From Diacronema lutheri (lineage: Eukaryota; Haptophyta; Pavlovophyceae; Pavlovales; Pavlovaceae): 64,000 nucleotides of DNA. The notes beneath the pieces are model-generated. The model was not told the origin of the DNA. It ran no database searches and saw only the letters and a program-made list of their open reading frames with translations. Shown piece by piece: positions 38,311 through 51,601 of the stretch; position 1 is the first letter of the stretch, and every line of letters begins with the position of its first letter. The stretch is taken from NCBI GenBank assembly GCA_019448385.1, contig JAGTXO010000038.1, positions 186,001 to 250,000 of the forward strand, given 5' to 3'. The translations under genes were made by a program, and so were the position numbers.

Positions 38311-39113
38311 TATGCCTTCCGATCCGGGGCGTTGTCCGGGCTTGCCGTTGTCGGGGCCGGCATCTCGACGCGTCACGCCGCCTGTGCGCGGACGCGTCGC
38401 CTACCCCCGGCCCAGCCCGCGGCAAGCGGCGACCGAGGTGGCGTCGGCCCACGCCGAGCCGAACCGCGCGGGCGCGCGATGCGAGCCGGGGCGGGGTTGC
38501 GTGCGCGAGCGGGCCAAGGGCAGCGAGGCCCGGGGCCGGGCGCGACACGAGCGGCGAGGCGCCCGCAGCAAATGGCGTAGTCACCGCGTGCTACGCGCGC
38601 ATCCGGCGCGCCCGCGTGAAAGCCCGCCTGGTCGAGCCGAAGCCCGCCTGGTCGAGCGGATCGCGCGTTTCAAAGACGGCGCGCCATTATGAAAACGTTT
38701 GGAGATCGTGACCACACGACGGTAAAAAAAAAAGGGAGGAGCGAAAGACTCACTTCTGTTGATTTTTAATTCGGGTGTCATCCTTTCCTTTCTCGTCGAT
38801 TGGAGATCGTGACCACACGTAGACCTACGTTTCTAAATTTGACCGGTTGGACGCGGCCATCTGCCACGGCGGGGCCGTGCGCGGCGGAGACGCGGCGGGG
38901 ACGCGGCGAGGACGCGGGCGGGGGTCAGGCGCCTCTCAGTCCCCCGTATGTTCGTGCGCCCGCCGCGCTCGCGCCCTCTCGTGCCCGCGCCCGTGGCGCC
39001 AAGGCGTCTCTCCTTGGGATGCCGGCTGCTCAGCAGCGGCGAGTAAACACGCAGTACTTGGGCGAAAACTTGAGAACTTCGGAGCTTTGTGCGGGTTATC
39101 CAACTTCGGGGAG
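38311..39113. other. Intergenic / upstream region of the Q-rich gene
   Basis: About 800 bp with no supported gene. It contains a 20 bp direct repeat (TTGGAGATCGTGACCACACG at about 38699 and 38800), a small tandem duplication of AAGCCCGCCTGGTCGAGC near 38619-38655, and AT-rich patches at 38721-38735 and 38758-38772. Confidence 0.6.
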
Positions 39114-41424
39114 ATGAGGTGCTCGGAGGGCTTGCCGACCGCCGACGCGAGCAGCCCGGCGGCGGTGGGCCTCAGCCTGCTCGTGCAGGCGTCGTGCATC
39201 GACAACGACGGACAGACTCACCAAGCGATCGTCCATCCGGTGCGCGCGTTCGCGGCGCCGCGCGTGCGCGCCGCGGCGGCGCGCCCGCAGCCAGATCGCA
39301 CTCCGCGTTCTCGCGGCGCGGCGTGCACTTGCGGCCGATGATTCGAGCGCATTTGCTCACCGCTCATGCGCACGCGCCAACATACGCGCGTTCGTCCGTC
39401 GCTCGCCGCCCGTCCGCGCAGGCGTACGCGCGCGACGCGGACGGCGACGGCCACGGCGGCTTCGACGCGGGTGGCGATGGCAATGGCGGCGGAGGCGCCG
39501 GCGCCGACGGTGGCGGCGACAGCGGCGGCGGGCCGATGCGCCGCGGCTCGACGGAGGGCAAGTCGCGCCGTCGCCCTCAAAAGTGCTCCCGCTGCCACCA
39601 ACCCGGCCACAAGTCGCGCTCGTGCATCTGGCGCAAGATTGCGCTCGCAAACACGCTCCAGCAGGCGGCCGCGTACGGTCATGCGACGGCGGGCGCGGAG
39701 GGCGAGGCGGACGCGCACGGCGGCGCTTTCGTGCTCGGCCAGCCGCCCATGGCCTACTGCGCGTCGGCCAACGTCGCCGCCGCTGCCGCCGCGCACGGTG
39801 GCGTGGCCGGCGGGTGCATGCCCGTTGGCGGCTACGGGGCGCCCCATGCCCGCTGCGATGGCGGCGGGTACGTCGTGACGCCGCAGCTGCACCACCACTG
39901 CATGCAGCAGCAGCTCTTGCCGCCAAAACTCGACGGTAGCTTGCCGCACGGCCGCGGCGCCGCCGCGCTTGGCGCATGCGGTGCGTACGCGCAGCAGCTC
40001 CTTGGCGCTCCAGCCGGCGCAGCGGTCGGCGGCGCGCACGCGGGCCTCGCCGAGCTGGGCGGGCCGATGGGCGCGCCGTGCTACGCGTACGAGCACAACT
40101 TGAGCGCGGCGCATGCCGCGCACGCGCAGCTGGCCTCCGCCGCCGCGCTTGCAGGTGGTGGCCTGCCGGCGCATCTCCATCGCATGGCGGCAGCGCACCA
40201 CCATCATGCGGGCGCGGCGCAGGTGCAGCAGCAGCAGCAGCAGGCGCAGCAGCAGGCGCAGCAGCAGCAGCAGCAGCAGCAGGTGCAGCAGCAGGCGCAG
40301 AAGCAGGCGCAGCAGCAGCAGGTGCAGCAGGTGCAGGCGCAGCAGCAGGCGCAGCAGCAGGCGCAGCAGCAGGCGCAGCAGCAGGCGCAGCAGCAGCAGG
40401 TGCAGCAGGTGCAGCAGGTGCAGCAGGTGCAGCTCCTTGGCGGCTGTGCGCCGGATGCGGCGCACGCGCACGGCCAGCACGCCGCGTCGGTGACCGGCGC
40501 ACATGGCCAGCATGTCCGTTACTCGATGCCCGCGCCGGACACGCATGGCGCGCTGCCGCAAAATGCGACGTGCAATGGCGGCGGCGGCGGCGGCGCGTAC
40601 GCGTGCGCTGCCGGCGCGCAGCAGCTCGACGGCGCGATGGGTGCGATCGGCGCGCATGCGCCGCCTGGCTGGGCGGCACATGCCCAATGCGCCGCGCGTG
40701 CGCCGCCCGGCGCTGGCTGGCACGCTCCGCTCTGCGCGCAGCCCGCATGCGGCGGCGGCTGTAACTGCGGTTGCACGTACGTTGGAGGCGGCGGCATGGC
40801 GCACGGCGCGCAGCACGCCAGCTGCGCGCGCTCGCCGTACGGCGCGGCGCCGACGAGCTGCGCGGGCTACGCGCCCATGCTGGCGAGCTGCGCAGCTGCT
40901 CCGTCCATGTGCACGTCAGCGCAGTGCTGCATGCTTGGTGGCGGCGCCGGCCGCTGCGGCGGTGCCGCGGGCGCGCCGCTGCAGCAGCCGATGAACGCTT
41001 CGCCGCCACGGCCGGGCTGCTCGCCGCCGGGCGCACTGGGCGCGCCGCACCACACGAACTCGTGCGGCCCGCCCGGTGGAGCGCACGCAGGCGACCCGCT
41101 CACTGCGGCGGCGGAGTGCGCCGCGCGTGCGCCATATGGAGCGCACGGCACGGCGAGCGGCTGCGTGCGTGGCGGCACACCGCCCGCGTGCTCGCCGCAC
41201 GGCTCGCACATGCCCATGGCCCGGCCCAACGGCAGCCCGCTCCAGCGGCCCTCAGCCCCGCCAGGCAGCGAGTGCCCGCCAGTGGGCGACGGCCAATGCG
41301 GCTACGCGGCGCCGTGCGGCTACGGTGGTGGAGCTGCGGGCTCGGAGGTGTTGCCGCACGTGCAGCAGCAGCAGCTCCACCACCACAACTACAACCAGCA
41401 GCAGCTGCAGCTCCCGCAGCACCC

Positions 41425-41495
<71 letters not shown>

Positions 41496-41887
41496 TCCCG
41501 CAGCAGCAGCAGCACCTGCTGCAGCAGCACCCGCAGCAGCAGCACCAGTACCAGCACCAGCAGCAGCAGCACCTGCAGCAGCAGCAGCAGCTCATGCAGA
41601 TGCAGCAGATGCAGCAGGTGCAGCCGCAGCAGCGCACGCTCGGCGGTGGAGGTGGCGGCGCTGGGGGTGACGCGCGCGCCATGCACGACGGCTCGCATCG
41701 CTTCCTGCAGCCGCAGCTGCAGCCCCAGCAGCACGCGTGGGCTGCTGGGATGGCTGGCAGCGGCTGCGGCGGCATGCAGCATGGCGCCGCTGCCGGCGGT
41801 GGCGGCGTGATGTACCGGCATGCGCTGGGCGCGCAGCAGCAAGTGGGAAGCGCGTGCGCCTACCAGCCGCACGTGCCGGGCTGCTGA
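39114..41887 (+). CDS. Gln/Ala/His-rich protein with a single CCHC zinc knuckle
   Basis: Two exons fitted: 39114-39239 and 39422-41887 (863 residues). The donor is CCG|GTGCGC and the acceptor GCGCAG|GCG, both phase 0; exon 1 could be different. A Gly/Asp-rich lead is followed by CSRCHQPGHKSRSC in a basic context (GKSRRRPQK before it, WRK after it). The remaining ~650 residues are low complexity: two large poly-Q blocks encoded mainly by CAG (40224-40436 and 41400-41615), Gly-Cys-Ala-rich repeats and His clusters. A single knuckle plus Q-rich tail suggests an RNA/DNA-binding regulator or condensate-forming protein; no family assignment is possible. Confidence 0.65.
40224..40436 (+). repeat. 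CAG/GCG codon repeat encoding poly-Gln with Ala and Val
   Basis: Imperfect (CAG)n interrupted by GCG and GTG codons, in frame within the Q-rich protein. Confidence 0.95.
41400..41620 (+). repeat. CAG repeat encoding poly-Gln
   Basis: Includes an uninterrupted run of about 23 CAG codons near 41428-41494, followed by interrupted CAG with Leu, His and Pro codons. The run is prone to length change. Confidence 0.95.
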
Positions 41888-42151
41888 GCGTCGAGGGCGG
41901 GCCGCACAGCGTGCCGGGCTGCGCGCACACGATGGCTGTGGAGCGGTGCACGTCGTGAGACGCGAGCACCGAGCGGCGCAAAGCGCATGTACACCTGTGA
42001 AGTCGCCTGCTCGCCCAGGCCCACCCCTGTGAGTCTGAGGCTGGCGGATGACGCACGGTCAATATATTGGTCAACGGCTCTGGGCAAAAAGTCGTTGCCT
42101 TGTGAATTTCAAGTCAGGTCGCACCTCGTGAAACTCGGCGCGAGAGCAGAG

Positions 42152-43120
42152 ATGGCCAGCGAGCGTCGTGTGCACGGCTTCCTGCTCGTTGGGTGCTGCG
42201 TCGTGGCGGCGATGTGCGTCGGTTGGGCTGTTGCGCCCACTTGGGTCTCCGAGCGCATGAGTGTGGAGGAGATGCAGGCGTCGATGCTCAAGACGATGCT
42301 GATCGATCCGTGGGACCGCGACAAGTCGGGCGAGCTCAACCAGGCTGAGTACGCAGAGATGAGCAAGAACGGCGGCCAGCGCCTGTCCGCGGAGGCGCTG
42401 CGCGCCGAATTCTCCGCAAAAGATGCCAACCACGACGGCCAGGTCTCAGCGCGCGAGTACGCCGCCTTCAACGCGGCCGAAATTGCGTCGGACACGCCGG
42501 ACGCGCACGTGCGAGCGAGCGTTGGCTCCGACCACGTGCACGCGCGCGGCGGCACGCGCGTGTCCGCTCGCGCCGAGCATTCGACGCACGAACGCTCGCG
42601 CTCGGCCCATACGCACCCCGTCGGCGCGCGCGCTTCGCGCGGCGCCGGGTCGTCCGAGGCGGGCCGAGCGCCGCACGCAGCCGCGCACCTGCACGCCCAC
42701 GAGAGCACACCGGCTCGCGAGCACCGCGCGCACGTGGGCGTGCAGCGTGCGGAGCACGCTGTGCACAACAGCTCCGACGAGGTTCACCGCCACGGCGCTG
42801 ACGAGGTCGAGCACGCGGCGCACGCGCCCACGCACCACTTGCCGCATGCTGCGCACAACGGCTCCGTTGGCAGGGCGAGCCACCCGCCGCACGCGCTCGG
42901 CCACCACGAGCCGAGCGGCCTTGGGTCCAACAAGAGCACCGCGCCGCAGCATAGGCACACGCTCGCGGAGCACGCGCGCCGACCGAGCGGCAGCTCGCCA
43001 GCGCTGCCGAGCGCTGCCGGGCGTACTCGCCGATCCGGGCGCGCGCACGGCGCGCACGCGGACGCGGCAGCCGCTGATGCGTCCGCGGGCATCACCATCT
43101 ACCCAGAGGGGAGCGAATGA
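42152..43120 (+). CDS. EF-hand protein with N-terminal signal anchor and His-rich tail
   Basis: Single exon, 322 residues. A hydrophobic segment (FLLVGCCVVAAMCVGWAVA) at about 10-28 indicates ER entry. Two EF-hand loops follow: DRDKSGELNQAE at about residue 55 and DANHDGQVSARE at about 90, both with the expected acidic residues and Gly at position 6. The rest, from about 115, is Ala/His/Arg/Ser-rich with many HA, HH and HE pairs. Calcium-binding secretory-pathway protein is the safest call; the His-rich tail could bind metal. Start chosen at the ATG just before the hydrophobic segment. Confidence 0.72.
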   Translation: MASERRVHGFLLVGCCVVAAMCVGWAVAPTWVSERMSVEEMQASMLKTMLIDPWDRDKSGELNQAEYAEMSKNGGQRLSAEALRAEFSAKDANHDGQVSAREYAAFNAAEIASDTPDAHVRASVGSDHVHARGGTRVSARAEHSTHERSRSAHTHPVGARASRGAGSSEAGRAPHAAAHLHAHESTPAREHRAHVGVQRAEHAVHNSSDEVHRHGADEVEHAAHAPTHHLPHAAHNGSVGRASHPPHALGHHEPSGLGSNKSTAPQHRHTLAEHARRPSGSSPALPSAAGRTRRSGRAHGAHADAAAADASAGITIYPEGSE

Positions 43121-43487
43121 CCGGCGGCAGCAGGCGAGGGAAGGCGGAAGCTTTGCGGACGATCTGGGCCCTGTGCCGTGGGCGGCTGCGGGCCTGCGAC
43201 AGCGGCGGCGAACGCCGGTCCACCGGTCGGGCAGACTCGCCGGCCGCCAGGCGTGGCCGTGGTGGGCGGAGGGCCGGACGGGGCGATGCTGCGTCGCATG
43301 CAGCGGTGCCAGCGCGACCGGCCGACCCGTGGTGTTCCGGTCAAAAGCCTCGGTCGGGCCTCGGCCTCGGCTCACCGGAGAAATTTCCGAAGTACTAGAA
43401 AATTAATCGGCCCCTCGCATCTCGCGATGGAACCGTCGGCGCGGCCCGGGCCGCGGTTGATGAGGACGGAACCGTTGGCGCGAGCAG
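43121..43487. other. Interval upstream of the asparaginase remnant
   Basis: About 370 bp. No clear exon. The asparaginase frame is open back to an in-frame TAG at 43396-43398 with no ATG in between. A possible acceptor CGAGCAG|G ends at 43487. Confidence 0.4.
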
Positions 43488-44310
43488 GCGGCGCGTGCTG
43501 GTGGTCAACACTGGCGGCACCATGGGGATGCGTCCGACACCAACAGGGCTCGCACCTTCCGCCGGCTACCTGCGCGAGCGCATCGGAGCGATGGAGGAGC
43601 TCACGTTCGAGGCGATGCCAGACGTGCACGTGCACGACTTTGACCCGCTGCTCGACTCCGCTGACTTCTCGCCGGACGAGTGGGTTGCCATCGCCAGCAC
43701 GATCGAAGATCGCTATCTTGCTTACGACGGGTTCGTCGTGGTGATGGGCACAGACACCCTCGCGTACTGCGCGTCCGCGCTCGCGTTCATGCTCGAGAAC
43801 CTGGGCAAGCCAGTCATCCTCACCGGCTCGCAGATCCCGCTGTGCGACGCCTTCTCCGACGCGCGGCGCAACCTGATCGCGTCGGTGCTCTTCGCAGCGG
43901 CGCTCACGGGCGCGTTCCACAACGAGGTCGCCGTCTGCTTTGGCGAAGCGCTGCTGCGCGGCTGCCGCGCGACGAAGCTGCGCGCGCTCGACCTGCGCGC
44001 GTTCGATTCGCCAAACTTCCCGCCGCTCGCGACCCTCGGCGTGCGCATCCGGCTCAACGTCGAGCTGGCGCGTCCACCCGCGCTCGGCCCGCTCATCGTG
44101 CACAAGGCGATGGACACGCGCGTGATCGTCGTGCTGCTCGTGCCTGGCTTTGACGACTCAGCGCTCGAGCGCCTCTGCTCGCAGCCGGGCCTGCGCGCGC
44201 TCGTGCTCGAGTTCTACGGCGTCGGCTCGGCACCGACGCGGCGGGCTGGCTTGCTCAATGCGCTCGCGCTCTGCCGGCAGAACGGCATCCTCGTCGTCGC
44301 CGTCACGTAG
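43488..44310 (+). pseudogene. L-asparaginase type I (AnsA/ASPG-like), truncated at the 3' end and without a clear start
   Basis: The frame begins near VLVVNTGGTMGM, where the first catalytic Thr of asparaginase sits in NTGGT. The second catalytic set is in VVVMGTDTLAYCASALAFML, then GKPVILTGSQIP, DARRNLIASVLFA and VCFGEALLRGCRATK follow. The enzyme hydrolyses Asn to Asp and ammonia. No in-frame ATG precedes NTGGT; the first ATG (43522-43524 region) would remove the catalytic motif, so a missing upstream exon or loss of the start must be assumed. At the 3' end the frame reads VVAVT then TAG, then CFKGSVNLSVY, where the family has VTQC(x)xGSVNL. Beyond that about 30 further codons no longer resemble the family. 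Decayed or truncated gene is the best reading. Confidence 0.7.
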
Positions 44311-44505
44311 TGCTTCAAGGGCTCTGTCAACCTCTCGGTATATACGGTTTGCCCGTATCCGACGACGGCTCATCGAAAGCCATCAGCAGCGCGCACTTGG
44401 GCCCAGGCTTGTGCCCGGCGGTGTACGCGCTATTCGGATGCGGGTGCCCTTAGATACGCTCGAAGATCGAGTCGGCCTCGCGCTCTTGCCTGCGCGGCGT
44501 CGCGC

Positions 44506-44993
44506 TCAGGTCGAGTCGCGCGACAGCGTCCGCCAGCGCCGGCCGCGCGCGCGCAGCGCGCGCGTCACGCCGACGAGGATGGCGACGGGCAGGCTGGCGA
44601 GCTCAGAGCAGAGAGACGCCACGTCGTCGGGCTTGGAGAGGTCGTACGGGAACATGCGCACGTCCGCCTTGCGCTTGGCGTGGACGAGCGACAAGGCCTG
44701 CAGCTCCTGCTGCAGCGCCGCGAGCCTGTCGCCGCGGCGCGCGACGAGGATCAGGTCGAAGCCGCGGCACGCGAGCTCTCGCGCGATCTGAGCGCCGATG
44801 CCGGACGAAGCTGGCGCTGCAGCAGGCAGAGCGCGGCCTTGCACGCGTACAGTGTGGGCGGGATGTCGCCGGAGAAGGGCCAGCGGTATCTGCACGCGTA
44901 CAGTGTGGGCGCGGCCTTGCACGCGAGGAGGATCGACGCGAAGAAGGACCAGAGAGCGAACGCGCCCACACTGTACGCGAGGACCAGCAGCGT
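44506..44993 (-). pseudogene. Broken short-chain dehydrogenase (3-ketoacyl-CoA reductase-like) gene
   Basis: On the minus strand one frame carries a membrane-anchor segment LLVLAYSVGAFALWSFFASI ending near YRWPFSG; a different frame then begins abruptly at ASSGIGAQIARELACRGFDL and continues ILVARRGDRLAALQQ and VRMFPYDLSKPDDVASL to SLPVAILV. This order is that of ER 3-ketoacyl-CoA reductases, but the strand leading to the TG of TGxxxGIG is replaced by a duplicated CCCACACTGTACGCGTGCA segment, and no NNAG or YxxxK part follows. It would have used NADPH in fatty-acid elongation. The breaks at both ends argue for a pseudogene; unrecognised splicing is the alternative. Confidence 0.55.
44840..44990. 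repeat. Dispersed CACACTGTACGCG repeats within the SDR remnant
   Basis: The motif GCGTACAGTGTGGGCG occurs twice on the plus strand (near 44846 and 44899) and once inverted (near 44967). The two direct copies appear to be products of a local duplication. Confidence 0.7.
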
Positions 44994-45074
44994 GGCGAAT
45001 GGAGAGGTCGAAGGGATCTTGAGCGGCGCCGTCTCGGCCGGAGCCGAGGCGTGCTGGTCGTTCGAGCGAGAGTC

Positions 45075-45200
45075 GGGCGGCCACTCAATCTTGGATGCGT
45101 GTTCCGTCCGGCCAGCCAAGATTGGCCACTCAATCTTGGTGGAGTGTTCCGTCCGGCCAGCCAAGATTGGCCACTCAATCTTGGTTGAGCAAGATTGGCA
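45075..45200. repeat. 45-bp tandem repeat with internal inverted motif
   Basis: Two and a half copies of a unit with GGCCACTCAATCTTGG, then GTGTTCCGTCCGGCCAGCCA. CAATCTTGG and CCAAGATTG within a unit are inverted copies, so each unit can fold. Confidence 0.85.
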
Positions 45201-45224
45201 AACCCTCCTGTGGCTACACTTTTC

Positions 45225-45370
45225 GAGTCCGTACAGTACACAGCCCCCTGGCGCCGGCTGTCCGTACAGCCGAGTCCGTACAGCGGCTGTCGTGGCGCGA
45301 GTCCGTACCGTACACGGGTCGAGTCCGTACAAGAGACCGTGCAGCAGTCCGGCCAGAGTCCGGGAGTGGG
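45225..45370. repeat. Cluster of AGTCCGTAC motifs beside the hAT fragment
   Basis: GAGTCCGTAC occurs about four times, with related GTCCGTACAG, GTACAGTAC and GTACCGTACACG copies, within 150 bp. Clustered short motifs next to a transposase fragment resemble subterminal transposase-binding repeats of hAT elements. Confidence 0.55.
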
Positions 45371-45426
45371 CGCGGTGCGCCGGGCTGCGCGCGCGTCCGC
45401 GCAGGCAACCTGCGCCCTCAAGCTGC

Positions 45427-45891
45427 TCACGCGCTCGCCGGTGCTCCCTCCTCGTCCGGCTCCTCATCAAGCTGGAACTCGTCGCACCCATTGTCGAAGA
45501 TGGGGTCCTCCTCCTCATTGACCTCGATGTCCTCGTCGACGAGGCCAAAGGCATACCTTGAGGAGTTGTGCAGGCCATGGTTGATGCACGGCACCCAATC
45601 GACGCCCTTCTCCTTGGCGAGGTCGATGCAGCACTTGCGCACGTTCGCGCCCGAGTCGGTCGCGATAGACGCGATGTCCGAGTTAGTGAGGCCAAACTCT
45701 TGGAAGCGAGACTCGAGGTGCTCCTTGATCCCGACAGCTGTGTGCGCGCCGAAAAACTTGACGACACCCAGCTTGAGCGTCTCGAGCTCGCCAGTCTGCG
45801 GATCGGCAAAGCGCAGCGCCAACGAACTGTATGCGTCGCCGGAGTGGCGCGCGGTCCACATGTCCGTCGTCGCGTGCGCCCACGCCAGGCC
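45427..45891 (-). mobile_element. hAT-family transposase fragment
   Basis: Open frame without a proper start: AHATTDMWTARHSGDAY, then FADPQTGELETLKLGVVKFF, HTAVGIKEHLESRFQEFGL, SIATDSGANVRKCCIDLA and VPCINHGLHNSSRYAFG. This is the order of the hAT RNase H-like domain: TTDxW with the first catalytic Asp, TDxGANVxK with the second, and a C..H.(L/N)L segment. It then runs into an acidic tail and stops. The zinc finger upstream, the insertion domain and the C-terminal dimerisation part are missing, so it is a 5'- and 3'-truncated relic. Terminal repeats and a target duplication were not found. Confidence 0.72.
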
Positions 45892-46084
45892 GCTGTACGA
45901 GCTCTATGCGAAGCGCCTGCGCGAGTTCACCAAGGACGACGAGCTCTGCAAGAAGATCCCCGCGCTCTCGCAGGGCGCGCGCCGCAAGTTGCTGCTGGAG
46001 ATCGAGAACCTGTGGGCGGATGACGAGGACGATGTGCCCGCAGCTGATGCGCCGCCCGAGAGTCCGAGTGCAGAGGCCGAGTGA
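45890..46084 (+). other. Short charged reading frame, possible exon fragment
   Basis: Plus-strand frame LYELYAKRLREFTKDDELCK then IPALSQGARRKLLLEIENLW and an acidic C-terminus ADDEDDVP...EAE ending in TGA. Composition (Lys, Glu, Leu, few Arg runs) is unlike the random frames nearby and looks protein-like. It sits immediately next to the opposed hAT fragment. No family recognised; it may be the last exon of a lost gene or part of another element. Confidence 0.35.
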
Positions 46085-46586
46085 TCGGCTCCGGCGGCTG
46101 CTTCTGCTGCTGTCGTGCTGGATTGGCAGAGATCAGGTACTGACCCATCTCTGCCGCCGCTGCAAAGCGCACCGCCGCCCGCCGCCAGCGTGGTAAGCGC
46201 CGCGATGCCGCCCGCGTGGCCGCGCACGCGCGCCTCGCCGCCCCCAAACCCACCGACCGGGGCGAAAAGTACGTTGTTCGTGGTGCCGGCGCAGTCGATG
46301 AGCAGGGGCGGCGGGGCGCGCGGAGCGCGGCCACCAGAGCGCGAGGGCCAGCCGGCGTCGCGCAGGCCTGGTCCGGACCCTGTGCACTTTGCCGTCTCGC
46401 GCCGGGGCGGCGGCGCGCCCGTGCCGACGGCAATCGAGGCGGGCGGCTCGGTGGCCGGCAGTAAGCGCGCGACAGCGGGCGCGGCGCCAACAGACGGTGG
46501 CATTCGCGTCGCCGACGCCACGTTCGATGATCGGAACGCGAGGCATTCACTGTCGCGCCTCTAGAGCGCAGCGTTCAGGGCAGTTG
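46085..46586. other. Intergenic stretch, no supported gene
   Basis: About 500 bp. A Pro-rich plus-strand frame (46115-46564) exists but has no recognisable domain and could be chance in this composition. Confidence 0.5.
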
Positions 46587-47765
46587 TCATTGGGGCGGCA
46601 TCGCCGCGAGCAGCTCGTTGGCCGCAAGCAGTTGCGCCTGCGACGACCAGCGATCGCGCCCCATGCGGTCGCAGTGCGCGCGCACGCTCGCCTTTGCGCG
46701 CCGCCACGCACCATGCGCGTCGTCGTCGCCATGCGCGCCATCCTCCTTGCGCGCGATGGCTCTCGAGAGCCGCTGGATCGCGGCGCGCACCCTCGGCTGC
46801 TGCGCGCGCCAGCTATTCGCGAGCGCACCGTCCCAGAGCGGCATCGCCTCCGCCACGTCAGCTGCGCACCCGTAAACGGTGCGCGCGGGGAAGTTGTGCG
46901 CGTCGGCGTGTGTGTCGTCGGTCGCGACGACGATGTACGCGACCGCCCGCTCGCGGCTCGTGTTGGGCAGCCCGCGGTGCAGCACGCGGTAGTCAAATAC
47001 GAGCAGCCCGCCCGCCGCGCATCGTGGCGAGACCATCGCGCGCAGGGTTTCAGCGTCGGCTGGCTGCGCACGCGACGCCTCCTCCAAGACGCCGAGCGCG
47101 TGCGAGCCGGGCCAAAACTGCGTGCCGTCGCTCTCGGCGGCGATGTCGACGAGCGGCACGAAGACGTTGAAGAGCCGGCTGCCGCCATCGGCGTGGAAGC
47201 GCTGCGCGTCCGCCCCCGCGCGGCTGAGCACCACGCCGCTCATCACGACGCGCGGCGGGGGCGGCGGCGGCGCGCCCACCCGCGCGGACGCAGCGCAGAG
47301 CTCGCGCAGCGTCGGCGCGACCTCGCGCAGCGCCGCGTCGCACAGAGCCACCCACGCCTCGGACGCGGGCATGCGCATGTCCCAGCGCAGCCGCTTGCGG
47401 TGGCAGATTTCGGCAAACGAGTACTGCTGCTCGAGCACGTTGCACCCAGCGTCGTCCGCGGCGGTGAGCAGCAGCTCGAGCCGCTCGCGGGACTCGAGCG
47501 CCACGCGCGCGCACAGAGAGCGGTCGATCACGCTCTCGCCCCCGCGCAGCACGGCAAAGCCGAGCTCGTCGAGCTCGCGCGCGGCGGACGCTCGCGCCGG
47601 CGGCGCGCGCTGCGCGACGCTGGCGTACGGCGGCGGCCCCGACGCGGCGGACGCGCGCACGGCCGCCTTTGGCAACACGCGTCGGAGTCCGGGCGAGCAC
47701 GCCGCCGCGGGCGAAGCCGCGCGGCACACCGCGAGCACGGTGGCTACAGCGTGGAGCGTTCGCAT
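46587..47765 (-). CDS. Phytanoyl-CoA dioxygenase-like Fe(II)/2-oxoglutarate oxygenase with signal peptide
   Basis: Single exon, 392 residues from the ATG that gives a signal sequence MRTLHAVATVLAVCRAASPA; another in-frame ATG lies 21 codons upstream. The PhyH fold shows the iron ligands in RFHADGG (HxD) and VLHRGLPNTS, followed by the Arg for 2-oxoglutarate (SRERAVAYIV). GTQFWPGSHALG and AGGLLVFDYRVLHRG are typical of the family. It should hydroxylate a small organic substrate; the substrate is not predictable. The signal sequence suggests a lumenal or plastid location. It is 114 bp downstream of the DYRK stop, same strand. Confidence 0.8.
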   Translation of the reverse strand: MRTLHAVATVLAVCRAASPAAACSPGLRRVLPKAAVRASAASGPPPYASVAQRAPPARASAARELDELGFAVLRGGESVIDRSLCARVALESRERLELLLTAADDAGCNVLEQQYSFAEICHRKRLRWDMRMPASEAWVALCDAALREVAPTLRELCAASARVGAPPPPPPRVVMSGVVLSRAGADAQRFHADGGSRLFNVFVPLVDIAAESDGTQFWPGSHALGVLEEASRAQPADAETLRAMVSPRCAAGGLLVFDYRVLHRGLPNTSRERAVAYIVVATDDTHADAHNFPARTVYGCAADVAEAMPLWDGALANSWRAQQPRVRAAIQRLSRAIARKEDGAHGDDDAHGAWRRAKASVRAHCDRMGRDRWSSQAQLLAANELLAAMPPQ

Positions 47766-47879
47766 CGCCCGCGTATGGCTCCTCGAAAATGTCCGCGACA
47801 TCCGTGGTGGGCCTGCGGTGACGGCCAATAAGTAATGCTGAGTCTAAGAGTGTCGTCAGTCGTCAGAGGCTCAGAGCCC

Positions 47880-51262
<3,383 letters not shown>

Positions 51263-51601
51263 GCGGCTCGGCGGCGTGGGCGGCCAACCAAGCGAGCGCG
51301 AACGGTGCGGGCTCGCGCGCGCGCGCAGCTCGCGCGTCCGCGCCTCCGGCTCGCGGTCCAGCGTCCCCGGCTGGGCGTCCCTGCTGGGCTGCCAACCCTT
51401 CAAATGGAGGATGGCCCCACTTGAACGGTGGACACAAACCTTCGGAACGCACCGGACCAATCCGCTTCAAACGTCTGGGATCGTCGGGACTCTTCGCCTC
51501 TTCGGCCAGCTGTATGAACTGGCTTCCCCCTCGGACTTGGGACTTCGTTTTGCGCGCCGCCCGTGGGCCGCGTGTTTGGCGTTGCGCGCGACGCGTCGAG
51601 C
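51263..51601. other. Upstream region of DYRK1 / downstream of formate-THF ligase
   Basis: 339 bp, same-strand gap. The DYRK frame stays open back to an ATG at 51460, so part may be coding; otherwise nothing recognised. Confidence 0.45.

Noticed and set aside
43427-43744. ATG at 43427 as the asparaginase start
   Set aside because: It is in a different frame from NTGGT, with no usable intron in the 60 bases between.
46115-46564. Pro-rich 149-residue plus-strand frame as a gene
   Set aside because: No domain, no conserved start context, and composition matches chance frames nearby.
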